Assembly: GCF_017308985.1 (NCBI RefSeq)
Contig: NZ_JADWPE010000002.1
Span: 868,001 to 932,000, forward strand
Direction of reading: 5' to 3'
Length of the DNA stretch: 64,000 nucleotides
From: Lysobacter changpingensis
GTDB taxonomy: Bacteria; Pseudomonadota; Gammaproteobacteria; Xanthomonadales; Xanthomonadaceae
Shown: one piece after another, positions 50,934 through 59,597 of the stretch
How the letters are laid out: each line of letters starts with the position of its first letter
How positions within the stretch are numbered: position 1 is the first letter of the stretch
Notes under the pieces: generated by a model
Database searches by the model: none
Seen by the model: the letters and a program-made list of their open reading frames with translations, nothing else
What the model was told of the DNA's origin: nothing
Translations under genes and position numbers: made by a program

Positions 50934-52217
50934 TTGGACCAGCCCGACGCTTCACCCGGCACGCTGCGCGCGGTCAGCCGATGGCAGATCGTGGGACTGT
51001 CGATCAACGACGTGATCGGCAGCGGCATCTACCTGCTGCCGGCCGCCGCCGCGGCGCTGCTCGGGCCGGCGAGCCTGTGGGCCGTGCTGCTCGCCGGTTT
51101 CGCGGTGAGCCTGCTGGTGCTGTGCTACGCGCAAGCGGCGAGTTACTTCGATGCGCCGGGAGGCGGTTATCTGTACGCACGCGAGGCGTTCGGTCCGTTC
51201 ATCGGTTTCGAAGTCGGCTGGATGCTGCTGCTCACGCGCGTGGCGACGGCGGCGGCGCTGGCGAACGGGCTCGCCGAAGCGGTCACGCATTTCTGGCCCG
51301 CGGCCGACGCGGGCTGGGCGCGCGTGTCGATCGTCACCGGTTCCCTCGGCTTGCTGGTGGCGATCAACGTGGCCGGCGTGCGCGCGGCGGCGAACGCGGG
51401 CGTGCTGCTGGCGATCGGCAAACTGGTGCCGCTGGCGTTGTTCGTCGCGATCGGCGCGTTCCACGTCGACGCCGCGCTCGCCGCGCCGATGGATGCGCCG
51501 CTGACCGCGCGCCCGCTCGCCGAGGCGGCGCTGTTGCTGCTGTTCGCCTACGCCGGCTTCGAGAACCTGCCCGCCGCGGCCGGCGAATACCGCAATCCGC
51601 GTCGCGACGTGCCGTTCGCGTTGCTGACGATGATCGCCACCGTCACGCTCGTGTACGTGAGCGTGCAATGGGTCGCGCTCGGCACCCTGCCCGGCCTCGC
51701 GCATTCGACGACGCCGCTCGCGCAGGCGGCCTCGCGTTTCTCCGGCGAATGGCTCGCGCTGCTGATGACGGTTGGCGCGAGCGTGTCGATCCTGGGCACC
51801 AGCAGCAACACCGTGCTGATGGCGCCGCGCTACCTGCTCGCGCTGTCGCAGGACGGCTACGGGCCGCGCTGGCTCGGCGCGATCCATCCGCGTTTCCGCA
51901 CGCCGACCGTGGCGATCGTGCTGATCGGCGTGGTGTCGCTCATGCTCGCGCTGTCGGGTTCGTTCGTGCAGCTGGCGCTGCTGTCGGTGGTGTCGCGGCT
52001 GTGCACGTACCTGGGCACCGCCGGATCGGTGCTGGTGCTGCGCCATCGGCACGGTGATCGCGCCGATGCGCTGCGCCTGCCCGGCGGCGCGCTGATTCCG
52101 GTCGCGGCGATCGCGTTGAGCCTCGCACTGCTGGCGAGCGCGCAGGTGGAGAACCTGATCGCGGCGGCGATCGCGTTGCTGATCGGCGCGGTGGTGTATC
52201 GGTTTCGCAGACGGTGA
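50934..52217 (+). CDS. APC-superfamily amino acid permease
   Basis: A 427-residue, about 12-helix transporter. SINDVIGSGIYLLPAAAAAL is the conserved TM1 motif of the APC family; YFDAPGGGYLYAREAFGPFI and LLLLFAYAGFENLPAAAGEY are TM3/TM6 blocks; YLLALSQDGYGPRWLGAIHP is the family loop before TM9. Start is uncertain: I use TTG 50934 (DQPDASPGTLRAVSRW follows). An ATG at 50921 is out of frame and the frame is open to 50832. Substrate not readable. Confidence 0.85.
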   Translation: MDQPDASPGTLRAVSRWQIVGLSINDVIGSGIYLLPAAAAALLGPASLWAVLLAGFAVSLLVLCYAQAASYFDAPGGGYLYAREAFGPFIGFEVGWMLLLTRVATAAALANGLAEAVTHFWPAADAGWARVSIVTGSLGLLVAINVAGVRAAANAGVLLAIGKLVPLALFVAIGAFHVDAALAAPMDAPLTARPLAEAALLLLFAYAGFENLPAAAGEYRNPRRDVPFALLTMIATVTLVYVSVQWVALGTLPGLAHSTTPLAQAASRFSGEWLALLMTVGASVSILGTSSNTVLMAPRYLLALSQDGYGPRWLGAIHPRFRTPTVAIVLIGVVSLMLALSGSFVQLALLSVVSRLCTYLGTAGSVLVLRHRHGDRADALRLPGGALIPVAAIALSLALLASAQVENLIAAAIALLIGAVVYRFRRR

Positions 52218-52222
52218 TGCGT

Positions 52223-52302
52223 CCCGGGTGCGGCCTCCGGCCTTACCCGGGCTACAACAGCGGCGTGGCTTTTGTGGCCCGGGTAAGCGAAGCGCACCCG
52301 GG
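52223..52302. repeat. Dispersed palindromic repeat, copy 3
   Basis: Arms CCCGGGTGCGG…TTACCCGGGCTACAA (52223-52257) and TTGTGGCCCGGGTAAGCGAA…CACCCGGG (52272-52302) are imperfect inverted repeats of the element at 1316-1392. It is in the 3' flanks of two converging genes, ending 6 bases before the amidase stop. Confidence 0.8.
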
Positions 52303-52307
52303 GCTTG

Positions 52308-53072
52308 TCACGGCGCAGGCGTCGATGCTGGCTCCGGCATCGCCATCAACTGCCGTTGCAGGTCGAACAGGATCTCCGCATCGCCCGGCAACCACTGGGC
52401 TTCCTCGTTGCCGCGGTAATGGCGATGGAACGCGCGCAGCGCCGCGTCGGGATCGCGCAGGTCGTAGCCGACCAGGCGCAGCGCCGCCCACGCATCGAAG
52501 CCGGCCGGTGCGGGCACGAGCTGCGCACGCGGCCACAAGCCATGGCCGGCATCGGCCAGCTGCTTCCACGGGAACAGCACGCCGGGATCGCGCTTGCGCG
52601 TCGGCGCGATGTCGCCGTGCCCGATCACCAGGTGCCGGGGAATGTCGAGCCGCGAGGTGATGTCGTCGAGCAGGCGGATCAGCGCGGCGACCTGCGCCTG
52701 GCTGAAAGGCTCCACGCCGTCGTTGTCCAGCTCGATGCCGATCGACGTCGAATTCAGGTCGCTCACACCACCCCAGCGCGAGGCGCCCGCATGCCATGCG
52801 CGCTTGCCTTCGGCGACGAGCTGGTACAGCGCGCCGTCGTCGCCGATGAGGTAATGCGCGCTCACGCGGCCGCCGGAATTGCGCGTCTGCAGCGTGAGCA
52901 GCGCCGCTTCCGCGCTCTCCATCTCCGTCTGGTGCAGCACGATCATCACCGCGCCGCGCGGATCGTGGTTGGGCGAAGGACGCCACGCCGCGAGCGGGTT
53001 CCGCTCGGGCGGTGGCGTCGTTGCGCAGCCGGCGAGCGCGGCGATCAGCAGGGCAAGCGCGAATCGATGCAT
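52308..53072 (-). CDS. N-acetylmuramoyl-L-alanine amidase lipoprotein (AmpD/AmiD type)
   Basis: A 254-residue Amidase_2 protein. Signal with lipobox LAGC (FALALLIAALAGCATTPPPE), so Cys16 is lipidated and the enzyme is probably anchored in the outer membrane as E. coli AmiD is. Zinc and catalytic residues: MIVLHQTEMESAEAALL (His), GRVSAHYLIGDDGALYQLVA, NSTSIGIELDN and HLVIGHGDIAPTRKRDPG (His and Asp). A C-terminal peptidoglycan-binding-like segment follows (DPDAALRAFHRHYRGNEEAQ). It cleaves amide bonds in muropeptides for recycling. Confidence 0.9.
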   Translation of the reverse strand: MHRFALALLIAALAGCATTPPPERNPLAAWRPSPNHDPRGAVMIVLHQTEMESAEAALLTLQTRNSGGRVSAHYLIGDDGALYQLVAEGKRAWHAGASRWGGVSDLNSTSIGIELDNDGVEPFSQAQVAALIRLLDDITSRLDIPRHLVIGHGDIAPTRKRDPGVLFPWKQLADAGHGLWPRAQLVPAPAGFDAWAALRLVGYDLRDPDAALRAFHRHYRGNEEAQWLPGDAEILFDLQRQLMAMPEPASTPAP

Positions 53073-53163
53073 CGGTCGGGAGCGGCTCGATGGGAACGCG
53101 GCGAGTATAGGCAGGCCCGCACCCGGCGTTATCACGCGTCGCCCGTCCGACCGCGTTGCCGGA

Positions 53164-53601
53164 TCAGCCCAGCCAGCCGCGCGCCGCCGCACGGCGCGAA
53201 TACCACAGCAGGAACAGCGCGATCGCCAGCAGCACGACCGGCATCGTCAGCGCCGCCGGCCCGAGCACGGTCCATGCCGGCGTCGCGATGAAGGTGCCCA
53301 GCACCTGCACCACCAGTGCGACCAGCGAGAGCAGGAAGAAGCCGGTCGCCCAGCGCTTCTTCGCCAGCAGCCCGATCGCGCCGAGCACGCCGCCGAACAC
53401 GGCCAGCGCGTACGGCACCTGCAACCATGCCGGCGTCGCGTCGTGCAGCTGGCGCTGTTCCGGCGGCATCATCGCGAGCTGCTCCGGCGTGGCGAGCAGC
53501 TGCATGAGGAACGCTCCGACGCCGAGCAGGTTCCAAAGCAGCGCGAAGATGGCGATCAGCCAGTAGCTGATCGGACGCGAGGTCATCGTGGCGGTCGTCA
53601 T
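53164..53601 (-). CDS. Four-helix membrane protein of unknown function
   Basis: A 145-residue protein: helices about 10-35 (YWLIAIFALLWNLLGVGAFL), 60-85 (VPYALAVFGGVLGAIGLLAK), 90-112 (TGFFLLSLVALVVQVLGTFI) and 115-136 (AALTMPVVLLAIALFLLWYS). The segment ATPEQLAMMPPEQRQLHDAT lies outside. GGGAG precedes the ATG. The pattern is familiar from Xanthomonadaceae and Shewanella hypothetical membrane proteins; no activity known. Confidence 0.78.
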   Translation of the reverse strand: MTTATMTSRPISYWLIAIFALLWNLLGVGAFLMQLLATPEQLAMMPPEQRQLHDATPAWLQVPYALAVFGGVLGAIGLLAKKRWATGFFLLSLVALVVQVLGTFIATPAWTVLGPAALTMPVVLLAIALFLLWYSRRAAARGWLG

Positions 53602-53687
53602 GTCGATCTCCCTGGCGGTAGCCGTAACGCGGCGACAAGACTAGACCGATGTCGCGCTGCATCACGCATTCCGCCGACCGGCGGCGT

Positions 53688-54593
53688 TCATTTCCGCTTG
53701 ATCGCATGCCCGCCGAACTGCGCGCGCATCGCCGCGAGGAGCTTGTCGGCGAACGAATCGTCCTCGCGCGAACGCAGCCGCTCCAGCAGCGAGAGCGTGA
53801 TCACCGGCGCGGAAACGTCCAGCTCGATGGCTTCGGCCACCGTCCAGCGGCCTTCGCCGGAATCGGAAACGTAGGGCGCGATGCCGGCCAGCGTCGGATT
53901 CTCCTCCAGCGCGTTCGCGCTGAGATCGAGCAGCCACGAACGCACCACGCTGCCGTGGCGCCAGATCTGCGCGATCTGCGCGAGGTCCAGCGCGAAGTCC
54001 GCACGCTTGTGCAGGATCGCGAAGCCTTCGGCGTAGGCCTGCATCATTCCGTATTCGATGCCGTTGTGGACCATCTTGGTGAAGTGGCCGGCGCCGCTCG
54101 GGCCGACGTGGCCCCAGCCGCGATCCGTCGCCGGCGCAAGCGCTTCGAACACCGGCCGCAGCCGCTCCACTGGCCCGTCCTCTCCGCCGATCATCAGGCT
54201 GTAGCCTTCGCTCAATCCCCACACGCCACCGCTGGTGCCGCAATCGACGTAGGCGATGCCGTGTTCGGCGAGCATGCGCGCGCGGCGCATCGTGTCCTTG
54301 TAGAACGAATTTCCGCCATCGACGAGGGTGTCGCCGCGCGACAGCTGCGGCAGCAGGTCGGCGATGGTGCGGTCCACCGGATCGCCGGCCGGCACCATCA
54401 TCCACACCACGCGCGGCGCGGGGAGGCGGTCGAGCAGGGACGCGAGCGAGTCCACCGGCTCGATGCCGCCCTGCGCGGCGCGATCGCGCGCCTGCGCGCC
54501 GGGATCGAAGCCCACCACGCGATGCCCGTTGCGCACGAGCCGCTGTGCCATGTTCGCGCCCATGCGGCCCAATCCGATCATGCCCAGTTCCAT
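53688..54593 (-). CDS. gnd: 6-phosphogluconate dehydrogenase, decarboxylating, short form
   Basis: A 301-residue NAD(P)-dependent enzyme of the pentose phosphate pathway, giving ribulose-5-phosphate and CO2. MELGMIGLGRMGANMAQRLV is the nucleotide-binding GxGxxG; LVDGGNSFYKDTMRRA carries the substrate loop; VGPSGAGHFTKMVHNGIEYG has the catalytic Lys and the GPSGAGH signature. It is the short (about 300-residue) GntZ/YqeC-type form lacking the long C-terminal tail. Start at 54593. Confidence 0.93.
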   Translation of the reverse strand: MELGMIGLGRMGANMAQRLVRNGHRVVGFDPGAQARDRAAQGGIEPVDSLASLLDRLPAPRVVWMMVPAGDPVDRTIADLLPQLSRGDTLVDGGNSFYKDTMRRARMLAEHGIAYVDCGTSGGVWGLSEGYSLMIGGEDGPVERLRPVFEALAPATDRGWGHVGPSGAGHFTKMVHNGIEYGMMQAYAEGFAILHKRADFALDLAQIAQIWRHGSVVRSWLLDLSANALEENPTLAGIAPYVSDSGEGRWTVAEAIELDVSAPVITLSLLERLRSREDDSFADKLLAAMRAQFGGHAIKRK

Positions 54594-54976
54594 GCCGACT
54601 CCGATGACAGGCGGCCGATGCGCCGCGGTGGCGACAGGATGGCGCATGCGCGGGCGCAGTTCATCCTTGGGGATGTGTGCTAAGCGCGTGTGAAAGGGCC
54701 GACGAGCCGGGCCTGCGCGCTGTTGCTGCCCCTGCTTGAAGGGGCGGGGAGGGACGCTTGCGCGCATGCCGACGAACGCCATCGGGCCATGCCCGGCGGC
54801 CGCGCGGTTGGGGAGGGTGCGAAGCCGCGACAGCGGCGAGCTTCAGCGCCGCAACGGAAGAAACAGAATCGAAAAGCTGGGACCGCGCACCAGCTCGGCG
54901 CCATCCCGCGTCACACCCCTCCCAACCTCCCCCTGCAAGCAGGGGAAGGAGAAGAGCTTCAGGCCATCCGCCGCAC
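54594..54976. repeat. Gene-free stretch with two CCCTGC-type hairpin repeats
   Basis: About 380 bases with no convincing gene. CCCCTGCTTGAAGGGGCGGGG near 54730 and CCTCCCCCTGCAAGCAGGGG near 54925 are related palindromes, and a third copy is CCCTCCCCTGC…GCAGGGGAGGG at 63040-63063. They look like one family of REP-type elements. Confidence 0.55.
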
Positions 54977-55393
54977 TCAATGCGGCAACGACGGTGCCGC
55001 CGAAGGCACCACCGGATCGCGCTCCATCCGCTCCTGCTCCAGCGCCGCGAGGTGCTCCTCCAGCGTCAGCCCCACCGCCGCCGCCTCGCGTGCCGCGGCG
55101 TTGAGCAGCGGCGGCGAAGCCTCCAGGCGCAGTTCGCGCCCGGCGCGCTCCTGCACGGCGACGACGTGGCGCAGCATCGCCAGCGCCATCGCGGCGCTGT
55201 CGCTGCGCGCGGCGACCTGGCCGCCGAGCACCAGCAGCCATTCGCCATCGCGCCAGCCCACGCCGCCGATCGCCGCGTCGTCGGCATCGAGCAGCTGCGC
55301 ATGCGGCTGCAACGCCGCGCCGAGGCGGCGGATCGGCCGGCCCGGCTCCTTCTTCTTGCGGGCGTCGCGTTTGGCCTTGGAATTGCGGGACAT
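54977..55393 (-). CDS. Conserved hypothetical protein with basic N-terminus
   Basis: A 138-residue protein. The start MSRNSKAKRDARKKKEPGRP is strongly basic and could bind nucleic acid. The core ALQPHAQLLDADDAAIGGVG, WLLVLGGQVAARSDSAAMAL and LEASPPLLNAAAREAAAVGL is soluble alpha/beta; it ends HLAALEQERMERDPVVPSAA. Start moved to 55393 because the longer frame begins in a gap. I do not know a function; similar genes occur in Xanthomonadaceae. Confidence 0.68.
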   Translation of the reverse strand: MSRNSKAKRDARKKKEPGRPIRRLGAALQPHAQLLDADDAAIGGVGWRDGEWLLVLGGQVAARSDSAAMALAMLRHVVAVQERAGRELRLEASPPLLNAAAREAAAVGLTLEEHLAALEQERMERDPVVPSAAPSLPH

Positions 55394-55462
55394 GGAATCA
55401 CTCGGGACCGGGGCGCGCATTCTAGGCCGTTCGCGTCGCCGGGGGCGTCGCGATCCGCCCGT

Positions 55463-56014
55463 TCAGCGAAGCGGCGCCATCACCTTGAGCTCGCGCAGGT
55501 TGTAGCCCTTCATCGCCGCGTTCGCCTTCAGACGCTGGAACAGCGCGCGGTTCATCTCGGGCTGGCGGGAGAGGATCCACAGGTGCTCGCGATCCGGCCC
55601 GCCGACGACGGCCCACTGATACTGCGGATCCAGGTCGATCACCCAGTAATCCGCCCAGGTCATCGGCAGCCACGCGAGCCAGTCGGGCGCGAAGCGCACT
55701 TCCAGCGCGCCGGGCCTGCCTTCGACCGGGCGCGCGATGCCGTCGGAAACGTCGGTCGTGCCGTCCTTCGTGCGGCACGCGTTGCGCACGCCGACGGTGC
55801 CATCGGCGTTGGGCGTGTAGGTCGCGGTGATGTCGCCCACGCACTGGCGCTGGAAGAACATCGGCAGATGCGCGATCTCGTGCCAGAGGCCGCTGTAGCG
55901 CTGCAGGTCGAGCGCCTCGACCGGGACGTTGACCTGCTCCTGCGCGCGCACGGGCGCGGCGAGCGCGACCAGCAGCACGAGCGCGGACACGAACGGCATT
56001 CGGGATCGCGGCAT
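55463..56014 (-). CDS. blc: Lipocalin (Blc family), exported
   Basis: A 183-residue protein with a cleavable signal (VSALVLLVALAAPVRAQEQV) rather than the lipobox of E. coli Blc. The lipocalin signature is LQRYSGLWHEIAHLPMFFQR with GxW and the Cys in QRQCVGDITATYTPNADGTV; YWVIDLDPQYQWAVVGGPD is motif 2 (TDY-like), and HLWILSRQPEMNRALFQRLK follows. Bacterial lipocalins bind lysophospholipids in envelope stress. Confidence 0.9.
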   Translation of the reverse strand: MPRSRMPFVSALVLLVALAAPVRAQEQVNVPVEALDLQRYSGLWHEIAHLPMFFQRQCVGDITATYTPNADGTVGVRNACRTKDGTTDVSDGIARPVEGRPGALEVRFAPDWLAWLPMTWADYWVIDLDPQYQWAVVGGPDREHLWILSRQPEMNRALFQRLKANAAMKGYNLRELKVMAPLR

Positions 56015-56125
56015 GGCAGGTCCTCATCGCCTGGACCTGCAGGGTCACCGTGGCCGTGTCGTTTCCGCGTGAGCGGTCGTGCGCGGCCCGGTGCGACCGA
56101 AGGCGCCCGCCTCGGGGGGCGAAGC

Positions 56126-56341
56126 TCAGCGGAACGGCGACAACGCCGTCGTGCCGCACACCGACGACACCGCGTGGCTGTGGAAGGTGGCGCGACGGCG
56201 GCGGCGTTCCAGGCGCGCCTCGCGTGCACGCCTGCGCGCTTCCTCCGGCGTCGGCGCGGTGTCGACGCCTGCGAGCGACATCGCCAGATCCACGTCGTGG
56301 ATGTGGCCGTGATGGAACAGCAGACCGGTGAAGAGGTTCAT
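56126..56341 (-). CDS. Unknown small protein, 71 residues
   Basis: MNLFTGLLFHHGHIHDVDLA at the start, then an Arg-rich helix (EEARRRAREARLERRRRRAT). The HHGHIHD patch could bind metal. AGGGAG lies seven bases before ATG 56341, so it is probably translated. No family recognised. It is 119 bases from the ligase gene on the same strand. Confidence 0.55.
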   Translation of the reverse strand: MNLFTGLLFHHGHIHDVDLAMSLAGVDTAPTPEEARRRAREARLERRRRRATFHSHAVSSVCGTTALSPFR

Positions 56342-56463
56342 GGCGGGACTCCCTGTCTTGACGTGCGTCCATCGTGCGTCGCCGACGGCGCGCGAAAAAG
56401 CGACGTTTCTGGAAGGCTTTCTTGAATGCCATTCAAGGCTCGCGAGTGAGGCGCGAGGCACCC

Positions 56464-58062
56464 TCACGTCCCGCCATCGCCGAGCGCGCGCAGCGTCTCC
56501 AGCCGATCCGCTTCCGGCGCCGGCTTGTCGTGCCGCCAGCGCAGGATGCGCGGGAACCGCACGGCAATCCCCGACTTGTGCCGCGTGCTGCGATTCACCG
56601 CTTCGAAGCCCAGCTCGAACACATGCTGCGGCGTCACCGCACGCACCGGGCCGAAGCGTTCGATCGTGTTCGCGCGGATCCAGCGGTCCAGCGTCAGGAT
56701 CTCCTCGTCGCTCAGGCCCGAATACGCCTTCGCCACCGGCACCAGCGCGTCGCCGTCCCACAGGCCGAACGTGTAGTCGGTGAACAGCGTGCTGCGCCGG
56801 CCCGACCCCGGCTGCGCGTACAGCAGCACCGCATCCACGGTGAGCGGATCGACCTTCCACTTCCACCAGTCGCCCCGCCGCCGCCCGGTGCGATACGGCG
56901 ACTCCAGCCGCTTGAGCATCAGCCCTTCGACGCCGCGTTCGCGCGCGCTTTCACGAAGGGCCGCCGCTTCGTTCCAGTCGCGCGCGATCACGCGCGGCGA
57001 CACGACGATCACGCGGCTTTCGAAGTTCGCAAGCAGTTGCTCCAGCAACGCGCGACGCTCGTGCAGCGGACGTTCGCGCAGGTCCTCGCCGCGCAGTTCG
57101 AGCAGGTCGTAGGCGAGCACGCGCGCGGGCGTGTCGCCCAGCGTTCTCGCGCCGGGCTTGCGGCGCTGGATGCGCGTCTGCAACGCGGTGAACGGCAGCG
57201 GCCGGTCGCCTTCGCGCCAGCCGAGCAGTTCGCCGTCGATCACCGCGTCCTCCGCCAGTCGCGTCGCGGCGGCTTCGACTTCGGGAAAGCGACCATCCAG
57301 CCGCTCCTCGCCGCGCGACCACAAGGCGATCTCGCCGGAACGGCGGATCAGCTGAAGGCGGATGCCGTCCCACTTCCATTCCAGCAGCCAGTCGTCGATG
57401 GGTCCGAGCGCGTCCGGCGCGCTTTCCAGCGGCGAGGCGAGGAAGAACGGATACGGCTGGCGGCGATCGGTTTCGAGCACGCCGGGCGAGAGCAGGTCGC
57501 CGAGGAACCGCGGCGTCGGCGTCCATGCGCCGAGCATGCGTTGCGCGATCAGCGCGATGTCGAGCCCCGACAGTTCCGCCAGCGCCTGCTGCACGAGGCG
57601 CTGCGAGACGCCGACGCGCAGCGCGCCGGTGAGCAGCTTGTTGAACAGCAGGCGCTGGTCGGTCGGCAGCGTGCGCCAGCCTTCGACGACGGCGGCGCGG
57701 CGCAGCTCCGGCGCCTGGTTCGCGACCGGAAGCAGGCGTCCTTCGATCCACTGCGCGAGCGAACGCTCCGGCGGCGGCGCGACCGGATCGTCGAGCAGCA
57801 GCGCCAATGTCTCGGCGAGATCGCCGACGTGGCCGTGGCTTTCCTCCACCAGCCAGGCGGGCAGGCCGCTTTCCTCGACGATCCACTCGTGCAACTCGCG
57901 CGTGTTGGCGATGCGCGAGAGCTTGCCGCCCGCGAGCAGCCACAACGCCCACGCCGCGTCGAGCGGCGGCGCGTCGCGGAAGTACGCGATCAGCGCCGCG
58001 CGCTTGTCGCCGGTCGCGGTGCTCTGGTCCAGCTCGCGATACAGGGCGGCGAAGCGCTTCAT
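56464..58062 (-). CDS. ATP-dependent DNA ligase (LigC/LigB-like, exonuclease-coupled type)
   Basis: A 532-residue ligase. The N-terminal helical DNA-binding part (about 1-200) has FAALYRELDQSTATGDKRAA and LLTGALRVGVSQRLVQQAL. The nucleotidyltransferase core has the AMP-accepting Lys in EWKWDGIRLQLIR (KxDG), then DAVIDGELLGW, VEGLMLKRLESPYRTGRRRG and WWKWKVDPLTVDAVLLYAQP; the OB domain is at the end (FGLWDGDALVPVAKAYSGLS). This is the long ATP ligase linked to the MBL exonuclease, known in other bacteria as part of a crosslink-repair set. It overlaps the exonuclease gene by ATGA. Confidence 0.93.
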   Translation of the reverse strand: MKRFAALYRELDQSTATGDKRAALIAYFRDAPPLDAAWALWLLAGGKLSRIANTRELHEWIVEESGLPAWLVEESHGHVGDLAETLALLLDDPVAPPPERSLAQWIEGRLLPVANQAPELRRAAVVEGWRTLPTDQRLLFNKLLTGALRVGVSQRLVQQALAELSGLDIALIAQRMLGAWTPTPRFLGDLLSPGVLETDRRQPYPFFLASPLESAPDALGPIDDWLLEWKWDGIRLQLIRRSGEIALWSRGEERLDGRFPEVEAAATRLAEDAVIDGELLGWREGDRPLPFTALQTRIQRRKPGARTLGDTPARVLAYDLLELRGEDLRERPLHERRALLEQLLANFESRVIVVSPRVIARDWNEAAALRESARERGVEGLMLKRLESPYRTGRRRGDWWKWKVDPLTVDAVLLYAQPGSGRRSTLFTDYTFGLWDGDALVPVAKAYSGLSDEEILTLDRWIRANTIERFGPVRAVTPQHVFELGFEAVNRSTRHKSGIAVRFPRILRWRHDKPAPEADRLETLRALGDGGT

Positions 58063-59057
58063 GCATCCTCGCCGAATCCGGTGCGCAGCGCGTGCGCGTC
58101 GACGCCGCGTTCGCGCAGCGTGCGCACAAGCGCGTCGGTGCTGCCGTGGGTGGCGAGCACGCGCCGCGCGCCGGTCTGTTCGATGGTGCGCAGCAGGTCG
58201 GGCCAGTCGGCGTGATCGGACATCACGAAACCGCGATCGAAATTGCGCCGCCGGCGATTGCCGCGAATGCGCATCCAGCCCGACGCGAACCCCTGCTGCG
58301 CGCGACGGAACCGCCGCAGCCACGGACTGCCCGCGGCCGACGGCGGCGCGAGCACGAGACGCCCCGCGTGATCGCCGCGCGCGGGCTGATCGGATACCAG
58401 TTCCGTCGCCGCCATCGCCACGCCCGCCGCGCGATATACCTCCACGCCCGCGGCGATCGCGCCGTGCAACAGCGGCGGTGGCTCGTCGAACGCGGCCAGT
58501 TCCGCGAGGATGCGCTGCGCCTTGCCGAGCGCGTAGCAGAACAGGATCGCCGCATCGCCGCGCGCCTGGCACGTGCGACGCCATTGGGCGATTTCGGCCA
58601 CGACCTCGCGCGTGCCGGGCCAGCGATACACCGGCAGCGCGAACGTGGCCTCGGTGATGAACACGTCGCAGGGCACGACCTCGAACGGCGCGCAGGTGGG
58701 ATCCGGCTGGCGCTTGTAATCGCCCGACGCCACCCAGACCTCGCCGCCGGCTTCGATGCGCACCTGTGCCGAGCCCAGCACGTGTCCGGCCGGATGCAGC
58801 GACACGCGCGCACCGCCCATGTCGAACGTCTCGCCGTGCGCGTGCCCGACGATGCGCGGCTCGCCCAGGCGCCAGCGCAGGATCGGCACCGTGCCCGGCG
58901 TGCAGTGGTATTCGCCCATGCCTTCGCGCGCGTGGTCGCCGTGGCCGTGGGTGATCACCGCGCGCGGTACCGGCAGCCACGGATCGATGTGGAAATCGCC
59001 GGCCGCGCAATACAGCCCTTCGGGGCGTGGTTCGACCAGCTCGCGCGCCGCGCCCAT
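58059..59057 (-). CDS. Ligase-associated MBL-fold DNA exonuclease (SNM1/CPSF-like)
   Basis: A 332-residue metallo-beta-lactamase nuclease. HxHxDH is AVITHGHGDHAREGMGEYHC; PAGHVLGSAQVRIEAGGEVW and ASGDYKRQPDPTCAPFEVVP supply more metal ligands, and the C-terminal GFVMSDHADWPDLLRTIEQT and ATHGSTDALVRTL are beta-CASP-type motifs. In related genomes it is followed by the ATP ligase and often by an Lhr-type helicase and a phosphoesterase. Here only the ligase follows. It starts 8 bases after the VOC gene. Start 59057 chosen from family N-terminus. Confidence 0.92.
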   Translation of the reverse strand: MGAARELVEPRPEGLYCAAGDFHIDPWLPVPRAVITHGHGDHAREGMGEYHCTPGTVPILRWRLGEPRIVGHAHGETFDMGGARVSLHPAGHVLGSAQVRIEAGGEVWVASGDYKRQPDPTCAPFEVVPCDVFITEATFALPVYRWPGTREVVAEIAQWRRTCQARGDAAILFCYALGKAQRILAELAAFDEPPPLLHGAIAAGVEVYRAAGVAMAATELVSDQPARGDHAGRLVLAPPSAAGSPWLRRFRRAQQGFASGWMRIRGNRRRRNFDRGFVMSDHADWPDLLRTIEQTGARRVLATHGSTDALVRTLRERGVDAHALRTGFGEDA

Positions 59058-59065
59058 CGACGCGC

Positions 59066-59446
59066 TCAATCGCCCCACGCGTGGCCGTGTTCGGCGAGGC
59101 CCGGGCGTTGTGGGCGCAGCACGCAGAAGCGGTGGCCGGTCGGCGCCTCCATCACCCACCACGTGCGCACCTGCGCGACGCGCCGCGCGCCGAGCGCCTC
59201 CAGCCGCCGCACTTCGGCTTCGACGTCGGTGGTCTCGACGTCCAGATGAACGCGGCTGGCATGATCCACGCGTTGCAGCAGGATGTTCGGCTGTTCCGGC
59301 GCCGTATCGAGCTGGCGGTAATGCGCGTCCTGCGGATCGGGAAGCGGCGTGGCGCGATGGCCGAGCGCCGCCGACCAGAACGCCGCGGCGCGCTCCAGGT
59401 CGCCGTTGCAGTCGATGACGATCTGCCCGAGCCGGCTCCGATGCAT
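59066..59446 (-). CDS. VOC-superfamily protein, paralogue 2, in the ligase operon
   Basis: A 126-residue protein clearly homologous to the one at 12516-12902: MHRSRLGQIVIDCNGDLERA, AAFWSAALGH, LQRVDHASRVHLDVETTDVE, RRVAQVRTWWVMEAPTGHRF. A GTG at 59455 is an alternative start. It is the first gene of VOC-exonuclease-ligase, so it may be co-regulated with repair, though its activity is unknown. Possible glutathione- or metal-linked chemistry is inference from the fold. Confidence 0.82.
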   Translation of the reverse strand: MHRSRLGQIVIDCNGDLERAAAFWSAALGHRATPLPDPQDAHYRQLDTAPEQPNILLQRVDHASRVHLDVETTDVEAEVRRLEALGARRVAQVRTWWVMEAPTGHRFCVLRPQRPGLAEHGHAWGD

Positions 59447-59597
59447 GAACGCCACTGTATCGGCGCGTCGATCAGCACGCGGTGAACCGTGCGTCGCGTC
59501 GCGGTTGCGTGTATGCAGGGGTTTGCGCTCACGTTGCTTTCACGACGGGATTCGCAGCCTTCACTGATCGAATTCCCACGTTAGTGAAGGAGACACC

